Below, piece by piece: positions 34,143 through 42,896 of a stretch of DNA of 64,000 nucleotides. The notes beneath the pieces are model-generated. The model was not told the origin of the DNA. It was given only the letters and a program-made list of their open reading frames with translations, and did not search any database. The first letter of the stretch is position 1. Each line of letters begins with the position of its first letter. Origin of the DNA: Pseudomonas viridiflava (GTDB taxonomy: Bacteria > Pseudomonadota > Gammaproteobacteria > Pseudomonadales > Pseudomonadaceae); NCBI RefSeq assembly GCF_900590755.1, contig NZ_UUOC01000001.1:310001-374000 (forward strand), given 5' to 3'. Position numbers and translations under genes: made by a program.

Positions 34143-34499
34143 ATGATTCGTCAAATCCCCAGAATTGCCTTGTTGTTAGGTGCGCTGGCGCTGGCAGGCC
34201 AGGCGAACGCCCATGGTGGCGGCGGTGGCGGCTGGGTTGGCCCTGCCGTTGTGGGAGCAATTGTTGGTGGCGTAGTGGGCTCAGCATACTCATCAGGACG
34301 TGATCGCACCGTCTACGTTGAGCAGCCTCCGGTCTATGTCCAACAGCCGGTTTATGTTCAGGCCCCGCCTCCACCGGTTTACTACCAGCCTGCCTATCAG
34401 GTTGTGGCTCCACCGCCGGTTTACCGCCCGCGTCATTACGGTCCGCCGCCAGGCTATTACGGCCCACCCCCTGGTTACTACGACCGCGGTCGCTGGTAA
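34143..34499 (+). CDS. Secreted Gly/Pro/Tyr-rich protein
   Basis: 118 residues. Signal peptide MIRQIPRIALLLGALALAGQ ending ANA, a HGGGGGG run, a glycine-zipper-like helix (VGAIVGGVVGSAYS), then repeats rich in PPPVY and PPGYYG to the end. Glycine zippers with Pro/Tyr tails occur in envelope proteins that insert in the outer membrane. Start at 34143 is fixed by GAGGAA 6 nt upstream; the frame to 34083 lacks one. Monocistronic with a terminator. No assigned function. Confidence 0.8.
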   Translation: MIRQIPRIALLLGALALAGQANAHGGGGGGWVGPAVVGAIVGGVVGSAYSSGRDRTVYVEQPPVYVQQPVYVQAPPPPVYYQPAYQVVAPPPVYRPRHYGPPPGYYGPPPGYYDRGRW

Positions 34500-34504
34500 T
34501 GCCA

Positions 34505-34540
34505 AATGGCCCCGCCCTCACCCGGCGGGGCTTTTTTTGG
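34505..34540 (+). terminator. Rho-independent terminator
   Basis: GGCCCCGCC/GGCGGGGC stem with a 6-7 nt loop followed by TTTTTTT, a few bases past the Gly/Pro/Tyr-rich protein stop. Confidence 0.93.
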
Positions 34541-34604
34541 TCCACCCAAAAGCCAGGCCCGGCTATAGTGGGCTCATCGTCCAACATAAAAACAAGGAAA
34601 TCCC

Positions 34605-34799
34605 ATGCCGACACAGCACCCCCACCGCACCGTCGGACTCTGTACTTCGAGCAAGGTCTACAGCGCTCTGACTGAGCTGAAGAATCTGGAAGGCCACCGC
34701 ACCGCCAAGTTTGTCGCACTTATGGCGCAGAACCTGGTTGAAAAAGGTCTGATCTCGGAGCAGGAAGTCATCGCCATTCTCGATCAAGTCGTCGACTGA
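34605..34799 (+). CDS. Small hypothetical cytoplasmic protein
   Basis: 64 residues with AAGGA upstream of the ATG. The middle and C-terminal half is helical (YSALTELKNLEGHRTAKFVA, then LISEQEVIAILDQVVD), suggesting a folded helix-turn-helix-like or EF-like mini-domain. Codon use matches the neighbours. Family not recognised. Confidence 0.7.
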   Translation: MPTQHPHRTVGLCTSSKVYSALTELKNLEGHRTAKFVALMAQNLVEKGLISEQEVIAILDQVVD

Positions 34800-34918
34800 T
34801 CTTTCTCGGCCGATCATGCATCGGCCCTCGCTACCATCAATGTCCACTATCGAGAGCAGTGATTTCTGCCCCGCTCCATGACGCCGTAAAGTGGCGACAT
34901 AGATTGCTGGAGGTATTT

Positions 34919-35113
34919 ATGAACTCACTCAAAATCATGTCGGTCGTTGGCAGCGCAGTCCCTCAACCGCTCAGAGAACGCGGTCTCCTGGCTTGCTGGT
35001 ACTTGGTGGACAACGGCGAACCGGTCAGCGGTCCATTTGCATCACTGATGGCGGCCCAGGCCACCTCTCGACAGTTTGATCAAGCCCAGACGGGTAGCCA
35101 TCACATCAATTGA
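34919..35113 (+). CDS. Small hypothetical protein
   Basis: 64 residues from the ATG at 34919, fixed by GGAGG 5 nt upstream. It has a short hydrophilic domain (GLLACWYLVDNGEPVSGPFA) and a Gln-rich end. Followed by a strong terminator, which supports real expression. Family not recognised. Confidence 0.65.
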   Translation: MNSLKIMSVVGSAVPQPLRERGLLACWYLVDNGEPVSGPFASLMAAQATSRQFDQAQTGSHHIN

Positions 35114-35154
35114 ATTCTGTATCACTGTAATCGTGCGTTGCTCCGCACAACTGC

Positions 35155-35191
35155 TTGCCCGCATCACTCCCCGGATGCGGGCTTTTTTTTT
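35155..35191 (+). terminator. Rho-independent terminator
   Basis: GCCCGCATC/GGATGCGGGC stem with a CACTCCC loop and nine T, 45 nt after the small protein stop. Confidence 0.93.
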
Positions 35192-35212
35192 GCGCGGGAA
35201 TTGCTCAGGCAA

Positions 35213-35773
35213 TCACAGCTTTTCCGCCATTGCCGCATTGACCTGTGAACGATGGGTCAGCCTTTGCAGGCGCTTCTCCAGACTCATGAACACCACTCGG
35301 TCGGTTCGACCGCTTTCCAATTCGTCGATCAGGTCACCGGCTACCTGGCGTAATTCATAGGCGATGACCACGCGATCATCGTTCAAATCCTCGCGGTGCG
35401 ATTCGAACAGACGATGCAGATAATCCTGCAACGTGTTCTGCAAGCGGTGCCGGTCAGTGGCGCGCAGATGATTCAGGCTCAGGCTGATCTTGCCCAGTAA
35501 CTCCACCAGCTCACCACACAAATACTGCATGCGTCGCGCGTAACCGATTTCACGCTCACGCATGGCTTTGTGCTGTACCGCAGCTTCCTGGCTGCGCTGA
35601 ATGCCCGGTACAGCAACAGCGACCATCATGCCCACGATCAAACCGGTCGCCTGGACCCAACCGGCCCAGTCCCCCGGCCGGGAGAAGAAGCCCGCCCCCA
35701 TCAATAGAACGGCTACTGCACCGGCAACTATCACGAGAACAACGTAATCCTTGCTGATAAACCCCTTGGGCAT
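35213..35773 (-). CDS. Hypothetical two-helix membrane protein
   Basis: 186 residues. Two N-terminal membrane helices (VVLVIVAGAVAVLLMGAGFF and the following GLIVGMMVAVAVPG) then a long hydrophilic helical domain. AAGGAG 7 nt upstream fixes the ATG at 35773; the frame to 35884 is discounted. The cytosolic part contains regularly spaced Leu/Arg that could form a coiled coil (LGKISLSLNHLRATDRHRLQ). No named family recognised. Convergent with the small genes before it. Confidence 0.72.
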   Translation of the reverse strand: MPKGFISKDYVVLVIVAGAVAVLLMGAGFFSRPGDWAGWVQATGLIVGMMVAVAVPGIQRSQEAAVQHKAMREREIGYARRMQYLCGELVELLGKISLSLNHLRATDRHRLQNTLQDYLHRLFESHREDLNDDRVVIAYELRQVAGDLIDELESGRTDRVVFMSLEKRLQRLTHRSQVNAAMAEKL

Positions 35774-36023
35774 TGCGCGACTCCTTCGGTCTGTGGCGAC
35801 TCTCATCAATGGCAAGGATGCTAATCGCTGCGCCCGCGGGATACCACGACTATTCTCGCTGGCAATCAGGATTGGCCTCGCCACGGCAAGATCTTTATTT
35901 GATTTTAATTAGCGAAACGCCTTGTTACAGCCATCGACAGTGTTCATAGCTGCTCATAAAATGCACCGGTGTTTTATATCCCTGTGCGATAACGCACATT
36001 TCCATTATGAGTGAGCATTGCTC

Positions 36024-36959
36024 TTGAACATTCGTCTTCCATTTTTGGGCCTTTTATTTGCACTTACAGGCCCGGCACTATCCACCAGTGCCCTCGCGAA
36101 CGAACCGCCTGCGCTTAACCGTGATCCTTCGCAACTTCATCTGGCTTCCGGCAGCGCCATGGTTGTCGATCTGCAGACGGACAAAGTGCTGTACTCCAGC
36201 AATCCGGATGTGGTGGTCCCTATTGCTTCGGTGACCAAACTTATGACCGGCATGGTGGTGCTGGATGCCAAGCAGTCGATGGAAGAAGTCATTCCGGTCA
36301 ATATTTCCCAGACTCCGGAAATGAAAGGCGTGTTTTCCCGGGTAAAGCTGGGCAGCGAACTGCCGCGCAGGGAAATGCTGCTCATCACCCTGATGTCCTC
36401 GGAAAACCGCGCCGCAGCGAGTCTGGCCCACAGTTATCCGGGTGGCTACGCAGCGTTCATCCTGGCAATGAACGCCAAAGCCAAAGCGTTGGGAATGAAA
36501 CACACGGTCTATGTCGAGCCCACCGGGCTTTCCATCTACAACGTTTCGACCGCTCGGGACCTGACAAAACTGGTGCTGGCAGCGCGCAAGTACCCGATGC
36601 TCAGCGAGCTAAGCACCACCGCCGAGAAAACCGTAACCTTCCGCAAGCCCACTTATAGCCTGGGCTTCAGCAATACCGACCACCTGGTGCGCAAGGACAA
36701 CTGGGATATCAAGCTGACCAAGACCGGCTTTACCAACCAGGCAGGGCATTGCCTGGTGCTGCTCACCAGCATGGCCAACCGCCCGGTGTCTGTGGTGATC
36801 CTTGACGCATTCGGCAAATACACCCACTTCGCCGACGCCAGCCGTCTGCGTCAATGGGTCGAGACCGGTAAAAGCAGCCCGGCTCCGGCAGTCGCCTTGC
36901 AGTACAAGAAGGAAAAGAATCTGGTGATGAAGCAGAACGGCCTGCAAGCCAAAGAGTAA
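36024..36959 (+). CDS. pbpG: D-alanyl-D-alanine endopeptidase (penicillin-binding protein 7)
   Basis: 311 residues, periplasmic low-molecular-weight PBP. Signal peptide [20 protein letters not shown] and then SVTK (nucleophile Ser at about 69), SSEN and KTG active-site motifs, all intact. It cleaves D-Ala-meso-DAP crosslinks in peptidoglycan. No ATG fits: an in-frame stop lies at 36012, leaving TTG at 36018 or 36024. TTG at 36024 makes the usual N-terminus and its TTGA overlaps the stop of a six-codon frame beginning at ATG 36007, which could couple translation. Confidence 0.88.
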   Translation: MNIRLPFLGLLFALTGPALSTSALANEPPALNRDPSQLHLASGSAMVVDLQTDKVLYSSNPDVVVPIASVTKLMTGMVVLDAKQSMEEVIPVNISQTPEMKGVFSRVKLGSELPRREMLLITLMSSENRAAASLAHSYPGGYAAFILAMNAKAKALGMKHTVYVEPTGLSIYNVSTARDLTKLVLAARKYPMLSELSTTAEKTVTFRKPTYSLGFSNTDHLVRKDNWDIKLTKTGFTNQAGHCLVLLTSMANRPVSVVILDAFGKYTHFADASRLRQWVETGKSSPAPAVALQYKKEKNLVMKQNGLQAKE

Positions 36960-36985
36960 CCGGCCACGCCTCATCACTGGAACGC

Positions 36986-37025
36986 AAAAAGGCCGCTGCT
37001 CCCTTGGGAACAGCGGCCTTTTTAT
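36986..37025. terminator. Bidirectional terminator
   Basis: AAAAAGGCCGCTG...CAGCGGCCTTTTT stem-loop with T-runs on both strands, between pbpG and the convergent aldehyde dehydrogenase gene. Confidence 0.93.
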
Positions 37026-37035
37026 TGGGTATTAC

Positions 37036-38469
37036 TTAGCGATTGAACTGAGTCACCAGCTTGGTGTTCAGGTAAGCCTCAATGGCCTCGGTACCACCTT
37101 CTGAGCCGTAACCGGAATCCTTGATGCCACCAAAAGGAACCTCGGGCAAACCAATGCCCAGGTGATTGATCGACAGCATCCCGGCCTCGATATAAGTACT
37201 TAACGCTTGGGCCGTCTTCATCGACGTGGTGAATGCATAGGATGCCAGGCCAAACGGTACGCGGTTGGATTCAGCGATGGCCTCTTCCAGCGTATCGAAA
37301 GGTACCAGCAGCGCCACAGGACCGAAGGGTTCTTCGTTCATGATGCGCATTTCCCGGGTCAGGCCACTGAGTACCGTTGGCTCGAAGAAGTAGCCAGGGC
37401 CATCGATGGCCTTGCCGCCCGCATTCACTGTCGCGCCTGCCGCACGGGCGTCCTCCACCAACGCGGTGAGCGCCGGAATACGACGCTCATTGGCGACTGG
37501 GCCCATGGTGGTGCCAGCATCCAGACCACTGCCGACCTTGATTTCCCGAGTGTAAGCCACGAACTTGTCGAGGAATGCATCGAACACGCCGCGCTGAACC
37601 AGAATCCGGGTCGGCGACACGCAAACCTGACCGGCGTTGCGGAACTTGGACGTTGCCAATGTCCGTGCAGCAAGGTCGATGTCGGCATCGTCGAATACCA
37701 GTGCCGGAGCATGACCGCCCAGCTCCATGGTTGCGCGCTTCATGTGCTGCCCGGCCAGTGCGGCGAGCTGCTTGCCCACTGGTGTCGAGCCGGTGAAGGT
37801 CACTTTACGAATGACCGGATGCGGAATCAGGTATGAGGAGACCTCTGCTGGGTCGCCGTAAACCAGACCGATCACGCCTGCCGGAACACCCGCATCAGCA
37901 AAAGCGCGGATCAGCTCTGCTGGCGAAGCCGGAGTTTCTTCCGGGGCCTTGATAATGATCGAGCAACCCGCCGCCAATGCCGACGACAGTTTGCGCACCA
38001 CCTGGTTGATCGGGAAGTTCCACGGGGTGAAAGCCGCGACCGGGCCTACAGGTTCCTTGATAACCTTTTGCTCGATATCACTGCCACGGGAAGGCACAAG
38101 GCGGCCATAACTGCGGCGGCCCTCTTCGGCCAGCCAGTCAATGATATCTGCGCCCGAAAGTACTTCCATACGTGCTTCAGCCAGCGGCTTGCCCTGCTCC
38201 TGAGTCATGATCCGGGCAATTGAATCCGCTCGTTCGCGCAGCAGCTGAGCGGCTTTTTGCATGGTTTTGTAACGATCGTAGGCTGAAGTGCTACGCCATA
38301 CCGCAAAGCCACGCTCGGCTGCCGCCAGGGCATCATCCAGATCGGCAATGCTTGCATGGGCGACAGTGCCCAGTTTCTGACCGGTAGCGGGGTCGATCAC
38401 AGCGATGGTTCGACCATCGCGACCGGCGCGCCACTGACCATCGATGAACAGCTGTACTTCAGGATACAT
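37036..38469 (-). CDS. NAD(P)-dependent aldehyde dehydrogenase, succinate-semialdehyde type
   Basis: 477 residues, complete ALDH. Catalytic Cys in [11 protein letters not shown], general base Glu in MELGGHAP, cofactor FTGSTPVGK and the [10 protein letters not shown] strand. Length and N-terminus ([10 protein letters not shown]) match GabD/SSADH-like enzymes used in GABA or sugar-acid breakdown; substrate is not determined. GGAGA lies upstream of the ATG. The next gene upstream on the same strand, a DMT exporter, is 138 nt away and may not be cotranscribed. Confidence 0.9.
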   Translation of the reverse strand: MYPEVQLFIDGQWRAGRDGRTIAVIDPATGQKLGTVAHASIADLDDALAAAERGFAVWRSTSAYDRYKTMQKAAQLLRERADSIARIMTQEQGKPLAEARMEVLSGADIIDWLAEEGRRSYGRLVPSRGSDIEQKVIKEPVGPVAAFTPWNFPINQVVRKLSSALAAGCSIIIKAPEETPASPAELIRAFADAGVPAGVIGLVYGDPAEVSSYLIPHPVIRKVTFTGSTPVGKQLAALAGQHMKRATMELGGHAPALVFDDADIDLAARTLATSKFRNAGQVCVSPTRILVQRGVFDAFLDKFVAYTREIKVGSGLDAGTTMGPVANERRIPALTALVEDARAAGATVNAGGKAIDGPGYFFEPTVLSGLTREMRIMNEEPFGPVALLVPFDTLEEAIAESNRVPFGLASYAFTTSMKTAQALSTYIEAGMLSINHLGIGLPEVPFGGIKDSGYGSEGGTEAIEAYLNTKLVTQFNR

Positions 38470-38607
38470 AGCGATTCTCCAGTTGCATTCGCAAGGACAA
38501 ATAATGTTCTTTCAAGGGTGCACGGGTTCAATGGGGGCGTTGCGATATATATCAAGGCGCGATGGCGGCTGATCTGCTGCGCGAGCAGATTCGCCGACCA
38601 GCCAATC

Positions 38608-39492
38608 TCATGCCTTGATGCGCTGCTGCCACGCGGCTGCAAGGCCGCTCAGGCAAATGACGACGATGCCAAGCTGCGCCGTCAGCGAGGGCGCATGACC
38701 GAACACTACATAACCCAACAGGCCTGCGAACACGATCTGGCAGTAACTGAACGGCGCCAGCATGGCTGGTGCTGCATAGCGAAACGCCTGAGTCAGCAGC
38801 AAATGCGCAACCATCCCGCAGGTGCCCAGGGCGAGCATGAACGGCAAATGCTTGAGTTCCGGTGCGGTCCAGAAAAACGGCAGCAATGCGGTCATTATCA
38901 GCGTGTTGAACAGGCCCGCGAAGAAGTTACTGGTGGTCGGGCTGTCATGGGCGCTGACCATCCGGGTCAGCAACTGGTAAGAGGCGAACAGCATGGCCGA
39001 GCACAGCGGCAACAGGCTGGCAGGCGTAAACAATTCGCCGCCAGGGTGGACGATGATCAATACCCCTGCGAAGCCCACCAAAACCGCCGCCCACTGCTTG
39101 CGAGTGACATGCTCGCCAAGCAACGGCACCGACATCGCCGTGATCAGCAATGGCGCAAGGAAGTTGACTGCCGTCGCCTCCGCCAGCGGGATATACATCA
39201 GGCCCGTGGTGAAGAACAGGCTGGTGCCCAGCAGGCTCAACGCCCGCAGTATCTGCAACTTCAGGCGCTTGGTGCGCAATACACGCAGCCCCGCTGAAGG
39301 CATGAAAATCCCCGCCATCAGCATCGTATGCACCAGATAGCGCACCCAAACCACCATGAAGATTGGATAAAAACCGGAGAGGTACTTGGAAATGGTGTCG
39401 TGGCTTGAGAACAGAAACGTAGCCAGCACAATGAGCGCGATACCCTTCAATGGCTGGTTGACGCCCGATAATGGCGTGCTGGCGGTGCTCAT
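38608..39492 (-). CDS. DMT-superfamily transporter with two EamA domains
   Basis: 294 residues with ten membrane segments in two EamA repeats (KGIALIVLATFLFSSHDTIS... and LLPLCSAMLFASYQLLTRMV). The family exports amino acids, nucleosides or drugs. AAGGAAA upstream of the ATG. Monocistronic in appearance, no regulator next to it. Substrate unknown. Confidence 0.9.
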   Translation of the reverse strand: MSTASTPLSGVNQPLKGIALIVLATFLFSSHDTISKYLSGFYPIFMVVWVRYLVHTMLMAGIFMPSAGLRVLRTKRLKLQILRALSLLGTSLFFTTGLMYIPLAEATAVNFLAPLLITAMSVPLLGEHVTRKQWAAVLVGFAGVLIIVHPGGELFTPASLLPLCSAMLFASYQLLTRMVSAHDSPTTSNFFAGLFNTLIMTALLPFFWTAPELKHLPFMLALGTCGMVAHLLLTQAFRYAAPAMLAPFSYCQIVFAGLLGYVVFGHAPSLTAQLGIVVICLSGLAAAWQQRIKA

Positions 39493-39631
39493 CGAGTTTC
39501 CTTGGCAAGGCAGAAAACAGTCACAGGTTCAGATGCCGAATGGCAGCGTGCCTGACGTCCCTGAAGAGTGGATGAACCCAGAATATAGAAGCTCCGGGCG
39601 TATTCCAAACAAAGCCACAGCATAGGCGTAA

Positions 39632-40285
39632 TTAAATGACCGAGTAGTCTGGTGACGCCAGTAAAACCCCTGAATGCGCCAACCACTGCTCGAAACAGGC
39701 AAAAGTGCCAAGCGCAGATGCAACCACTTGCGCTCTTTCTGCCGGAGCGACGACGTGCGCCAACTCGGCAAGATAGGCTTTCCACATGCGGCCAGTGGCG
39801 CTGCCATAGACATCAAGGAATCCACCGCCGGTGCTTTCTCCGATGGCGAGTTTATCGTGAGCGATGCGGCGCAGAATCTGGCCACCCAACGTGGCACCTT
39901 CGATGACGTACATCGCGCCTAGCAGCTGTGCGTGAGTCTCGATACTCGGCAAGTCTTGGCAAAGATCAAGCGCATCAACCTCTTGATGACTCATCCCAAG
40001 CGCGAGCAAATCCTGCTCTAGCGTGGGCGTCTTGCGTCGATCTTCGGCTGTTACCTGTTGCCACTCCAACAGATCGAAGATGTACTCTAACGGCGCGTAA
40101 AAGCCGTAATACGCTTTCATGAGCTGCGTATAAAGCGGCAGGTCAAGTTCAGAGGAAGTAAATGGAAGCCGTCGTTCTAGTGCGCGGTGATTCTCGGCAG
40201 TGGCCAGCCTCAGCTCCTGAAGCACTAACGAGACACTCCCGTGCGCAGCCTTTTCTTGCTGGCGTGGCGTTTTTTCATCAAGCAA
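39632..40285 (-). CDS. Biliverdin-producing heme oxygenase
   Basis: All-helical heme oxygenase-fold protein. The proximal heme ligand lies in ATAENHRALERRLPF and the distal Gly-rich helix in YVIEGATLGGQILRRIA, both recognisable. It opens heme to biliverdin, CO and iron, either for iron release or for a bacteriophytochrome chromophore. The start is uncertain: the TTG at 40285 with AAGGGA 9 nt upstream gives 217 residues, near the family length, whereas the frame continues open to 40420 without a good start. No phytochrome gene is adjacent. Confidence 0.8.
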   Translation of the reverse strand: MLDEKTPRQQEKAAHGSVSLVLQELRLATAENHRALERRLPFTSSELDLPLYTQLMKAYYGFYAPLEYIFDLLEWQQVTAEDRRKTPTLEQDLLALGMSHQEVDALDLCQDLPSIETHAQLLGAMYVIEGATLGGQILRRIAHDKLAIGESTGGGFLDVYGSATGRMWKAYLAELAHVVAPAERAQVVASALGTFACFEQWLAHSGVLLASPDYSVI

Positions 40286-40484
40286 GGTTTTGCGTCCCTT
40301 TACCAGGCTCGTGGGCCCGGGCGTACAAGTCAATTCAGTGCGCGATATGGGTGAGTTTGAGTGCTCGCCCTTTTTTTGTTCAGTACTAATGCCGACACCA
40401 TACAAGACTTGGCGAAACACCTGAAATTGATTCGCGTATCAGCCCTGGCGGCTATCACCGTCAGGGCACATCGCATTTTTGCCG

Positions 40485-42110
40485 TCAGAAAATGTAATCC
40501 GTGGTCAGGAAGCTGGACTCCCGGTTACGGATAATGTCGCTGATCAGGGTTTTATTCGCGTCCTGGAATTTGGTCGCCACCAGCGTGCGAATCGAAAACA
40601 CCCGCAGCGCGTCGTGAACGGACAGCGTTCCTTCCGCCGAATTCTTGCGGCCGTTAAATGGGAACTGATCCGGCCCGCGCTGGCACTGAGCGTTGATATT
40701 AATGCGCCCCACCTGATTGGCAAACGCATCCACCAGACGCCCTACTTCTCTGGAGTTGTTACCGAAGATGCTCAATTGCTGTCCGAAGTCGGAATCCAGC
40801 ACGTAATCAATGACCGTCTCCAGGTCGCGATAAGCAACCACCGGCACCACTGGCCCGAACTGCTCTTCATGGTACACACGCATCTGTGAATTCACGGGGT
40901 ACAGCAACGCCGGGTAGAAGAATGTCTCGTTGACCTCCGCGCCGCCCTCATTCACAACCCTGGCACCTTTGCTGATCGCATCCTCCACCAGCCCCTTCAG
41001 ATACTCGGGCTTACCCGGCTCCGGCAGCGGCGTCAGAGACACGCCCGCCTCCCAAGGCATGCCCGGTTTCAGCTGATCCAGCTTTTGCTTGAATTTATCC
41101 AGAAAGCTATCAACCACGCTTTCGTGCACAAACAGAATCTTCAGCGCGGTGCAACGCTGACCATTGAAGGACAGCGAGCCGGTGACCGCTTCGTTGACCG
41201 CATTATCCAGATCAACTTCTGGCAGCACGATGCCGGGATTCTTTGCATCCAGCCCCAGGGCAGCCCTTAGGCGGTGAGGCTTGGGATGCAGTTTCTTCAG
41301 GTCACTGGCAGCCTTGTTGGTGCCGATGAAGGCGAATACATCAATTTTGCCGCTGGCCATCAAGGCGCTGACCGTTTCCCGCCCGCTGCCGTATATCACG
41401 TTGATGACGCCTGCCGGGAAGCTGTCACGGAAGGCCTCCAGCAATGGCCGGATCAGCAGCACACCGAATTTGGCAGGCTTGAATACCACGGTGTTACCCA
41501 TGATCAGCGCCGGGATCAACGTCGTGAAGGTTTCATTCAACGGATAGTTATAGGGCCCCATGCACAAGGTCACGCCCAGCGGCACCCGTCGAATCTGCCC
41601 CAGAGTGTCTTGCTCAAGCTCGAAACGACTGGAGCGGCGGTCGAGCTCCTTGAGGGCGTTGATGGTGTCGACGATGTAGTCGCAGGTGCGATCAAACTCC
41701 TTTTCCGAATCCTTGAGGTTTTTGCCAATCTCCCACATCAACAGTTTGACCACCGCTTCACGCTGTTCGCGCATGCGCTTGAGAAAGCCTTCGACGTGCT
41801 GGATGCGCTCGACAACCCGCATCGTCGGCCATGCACCCTGCCCTCGGTCATAAGCCTTCACCGCGGCATCAAGCGCGGTCATCGCCGTGGGCGCATCCAT
41901 CAATGGCGTACTGCCCAGGATCACCGAGCGAATACCTTCCGGCGCTTTGAGGCAAACCGGGCTGCGCACGGGCGCCAGCGGCCCTTGCCACAGTTGCAAA
42001 GTACCGTTAACAAGATACTCGCGCTGCTCAATGGCCTCACCGGGCCGATACTGTTCGGGAATCTGATCCATGGCAGGAAACAGTGTTTCAAGGCGGTTGC
42101 TGACACTCAC
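40485..42110 (-). CDS. NADP-dependent glyceraldehyde-3-phosphate dehydrogenase (GapN-type ALDH)
   Basis: 541 residues. ALDH fold with catalytic Cys in SFNGQRCTALK and the GapN-type PYNYPLNETFTTLIPALIMG and HEEQFGPVVPVV segments. GapN oxidises glyceraldehyde 3-phosphate to 3-phosphoglycerate with NADPH formation, bypassing the usual GAPDH. The GTG at 42110 has AGAGG 8 nt upstream; a longer GTG start at 42155 has none. Monocistronic; ends upstream of the heme oxygenase gene. tRNA-Asn lies beyond its 5' side on the other strand. Confidence 0.9.
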   Translation of the reverse strand: MSVSNRLETLFPAMDQIPEQYRPGEAIEQREYLVNGTLQLWQGPLAPVRSPVCLKAPEGIRSVILGSTPLMDAPTAMTALDAAVKAYDRGQGAWPTMRVVERIQHVEGFLKRMREQREAVVKLLMWEIGKNLKDSEKEFDRTCDYIVDTINALKELDRRSSRFELEQDTLGQIRRVPLGVTLCMGPYNYPLNETFTTLIPALIMGNTVVFKPAKFGVLLIRPLLEAFRDSFPAGVINVIYGSGRETVSALMASGKIDVFAFIGTNKAASDLKKLHPKPHRLRAALGLDAKNPGIVLPEVDLDNAVNEAVTGSLSFNGQRCTALKILFVHESVVDSFLDKFKQKLDQLKPGMPWEAGVSLTPLPEPGKPEYLKGLVEDAISKGARVVNEGGAEVNETFFYPALLYPVNSQMRVYHEEQFGPVVPVVAYRDLETVIDYVLDSDFGQQLSIFGNNSREVGRLVDAFANQVGRININAQCQRGPDQFPFNGRKNSAEGTLSVHDALRVFSIRTLVATKFQDANKTLISDIIRNRESSFLTTDYIF

Positions 42111-42270
42111 TTGTTTCACCTCTCTGGGATAGGCAACAAAAGGTACGCTGGACACACTACGCCACTGCCACCTGATATTGGAATCGGTCCGGCGCTTAAC
42201 CCATGGAATCGTAAAAATATTTCAGCCAAAAGCTTGACTACTCTAATTTAATCAGTAACATAGCGCTCAT

Positions 42271-42346
<76 letters not shown>

Positions 42347-42514
42347 CCTTCAGGAAGCTGTAGATTCAAGGGTTTGAGCGGGTTTTGTAGAAAGATTCTC
42401 AGCAACGCTGAAAATCACTCAAATCCGCTCCCTCCTCTACCGCTTACCTTCTGTAACACTTCAGTATGTGATTCAAAGCGCTGTCTCTAATCAATCGATT
42501 TAGAGGCAAGCACC

Positions 42515-42856
42515 ATGAAAATCGCATCGGTCCTCTCGACCAAAGGCGGCCCTGGCAAGACCACGGTAACCGCAAACCTGGGCGCTTTCTGCGCCGACGC
42601 AAATCTCCGTACCCTGCTCATCGACCTCGATACGCAACCCTCGTTGTCCTCGTTCTATCGTCTGGATAGTGAAGCCCCTGGCGGCACCTACCAGCTGATT
42701 TCCCAGAACGAAACCATCCCTGATCTCGTTGTTTCCCGCACCTGCATCCCTAATCTGTCGCTGATCCATGACGCACTGCTATGGCCTACTGCCCAAACGT
42801 CGAAACTGAATGCGTTACGAAAAAAACATGATCCTTTTCCGCTTTTAGCGCTCTAA
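42515..42856 (+). pseudogene. Truncated ParA/Soj-like ATPase of an integrative element
   Basis: The frame begins like island-type ParA (IASVLSTKGGPGKTTVTANL, deviant Walker A KGGPGKTT; LLIDLDTQPSLSSFYRLDSE) and keeps similarity to about residue 85-90, then ends at residue 113 in unrelated sequence. Full ParA is over 200 residues, so the ADP-switch and C-terminal parts are missing. It lies 168 nt downstream of tRNA-Asn, the position such genes take beside the att site of ICE-type islands. A remnant, not functional as a partition ATPase. Confidence 0.75.
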
Positions 42857-42896
42857 GGTGCGGCACCATGAATGCGAACGGGAATGGGGAAATACG

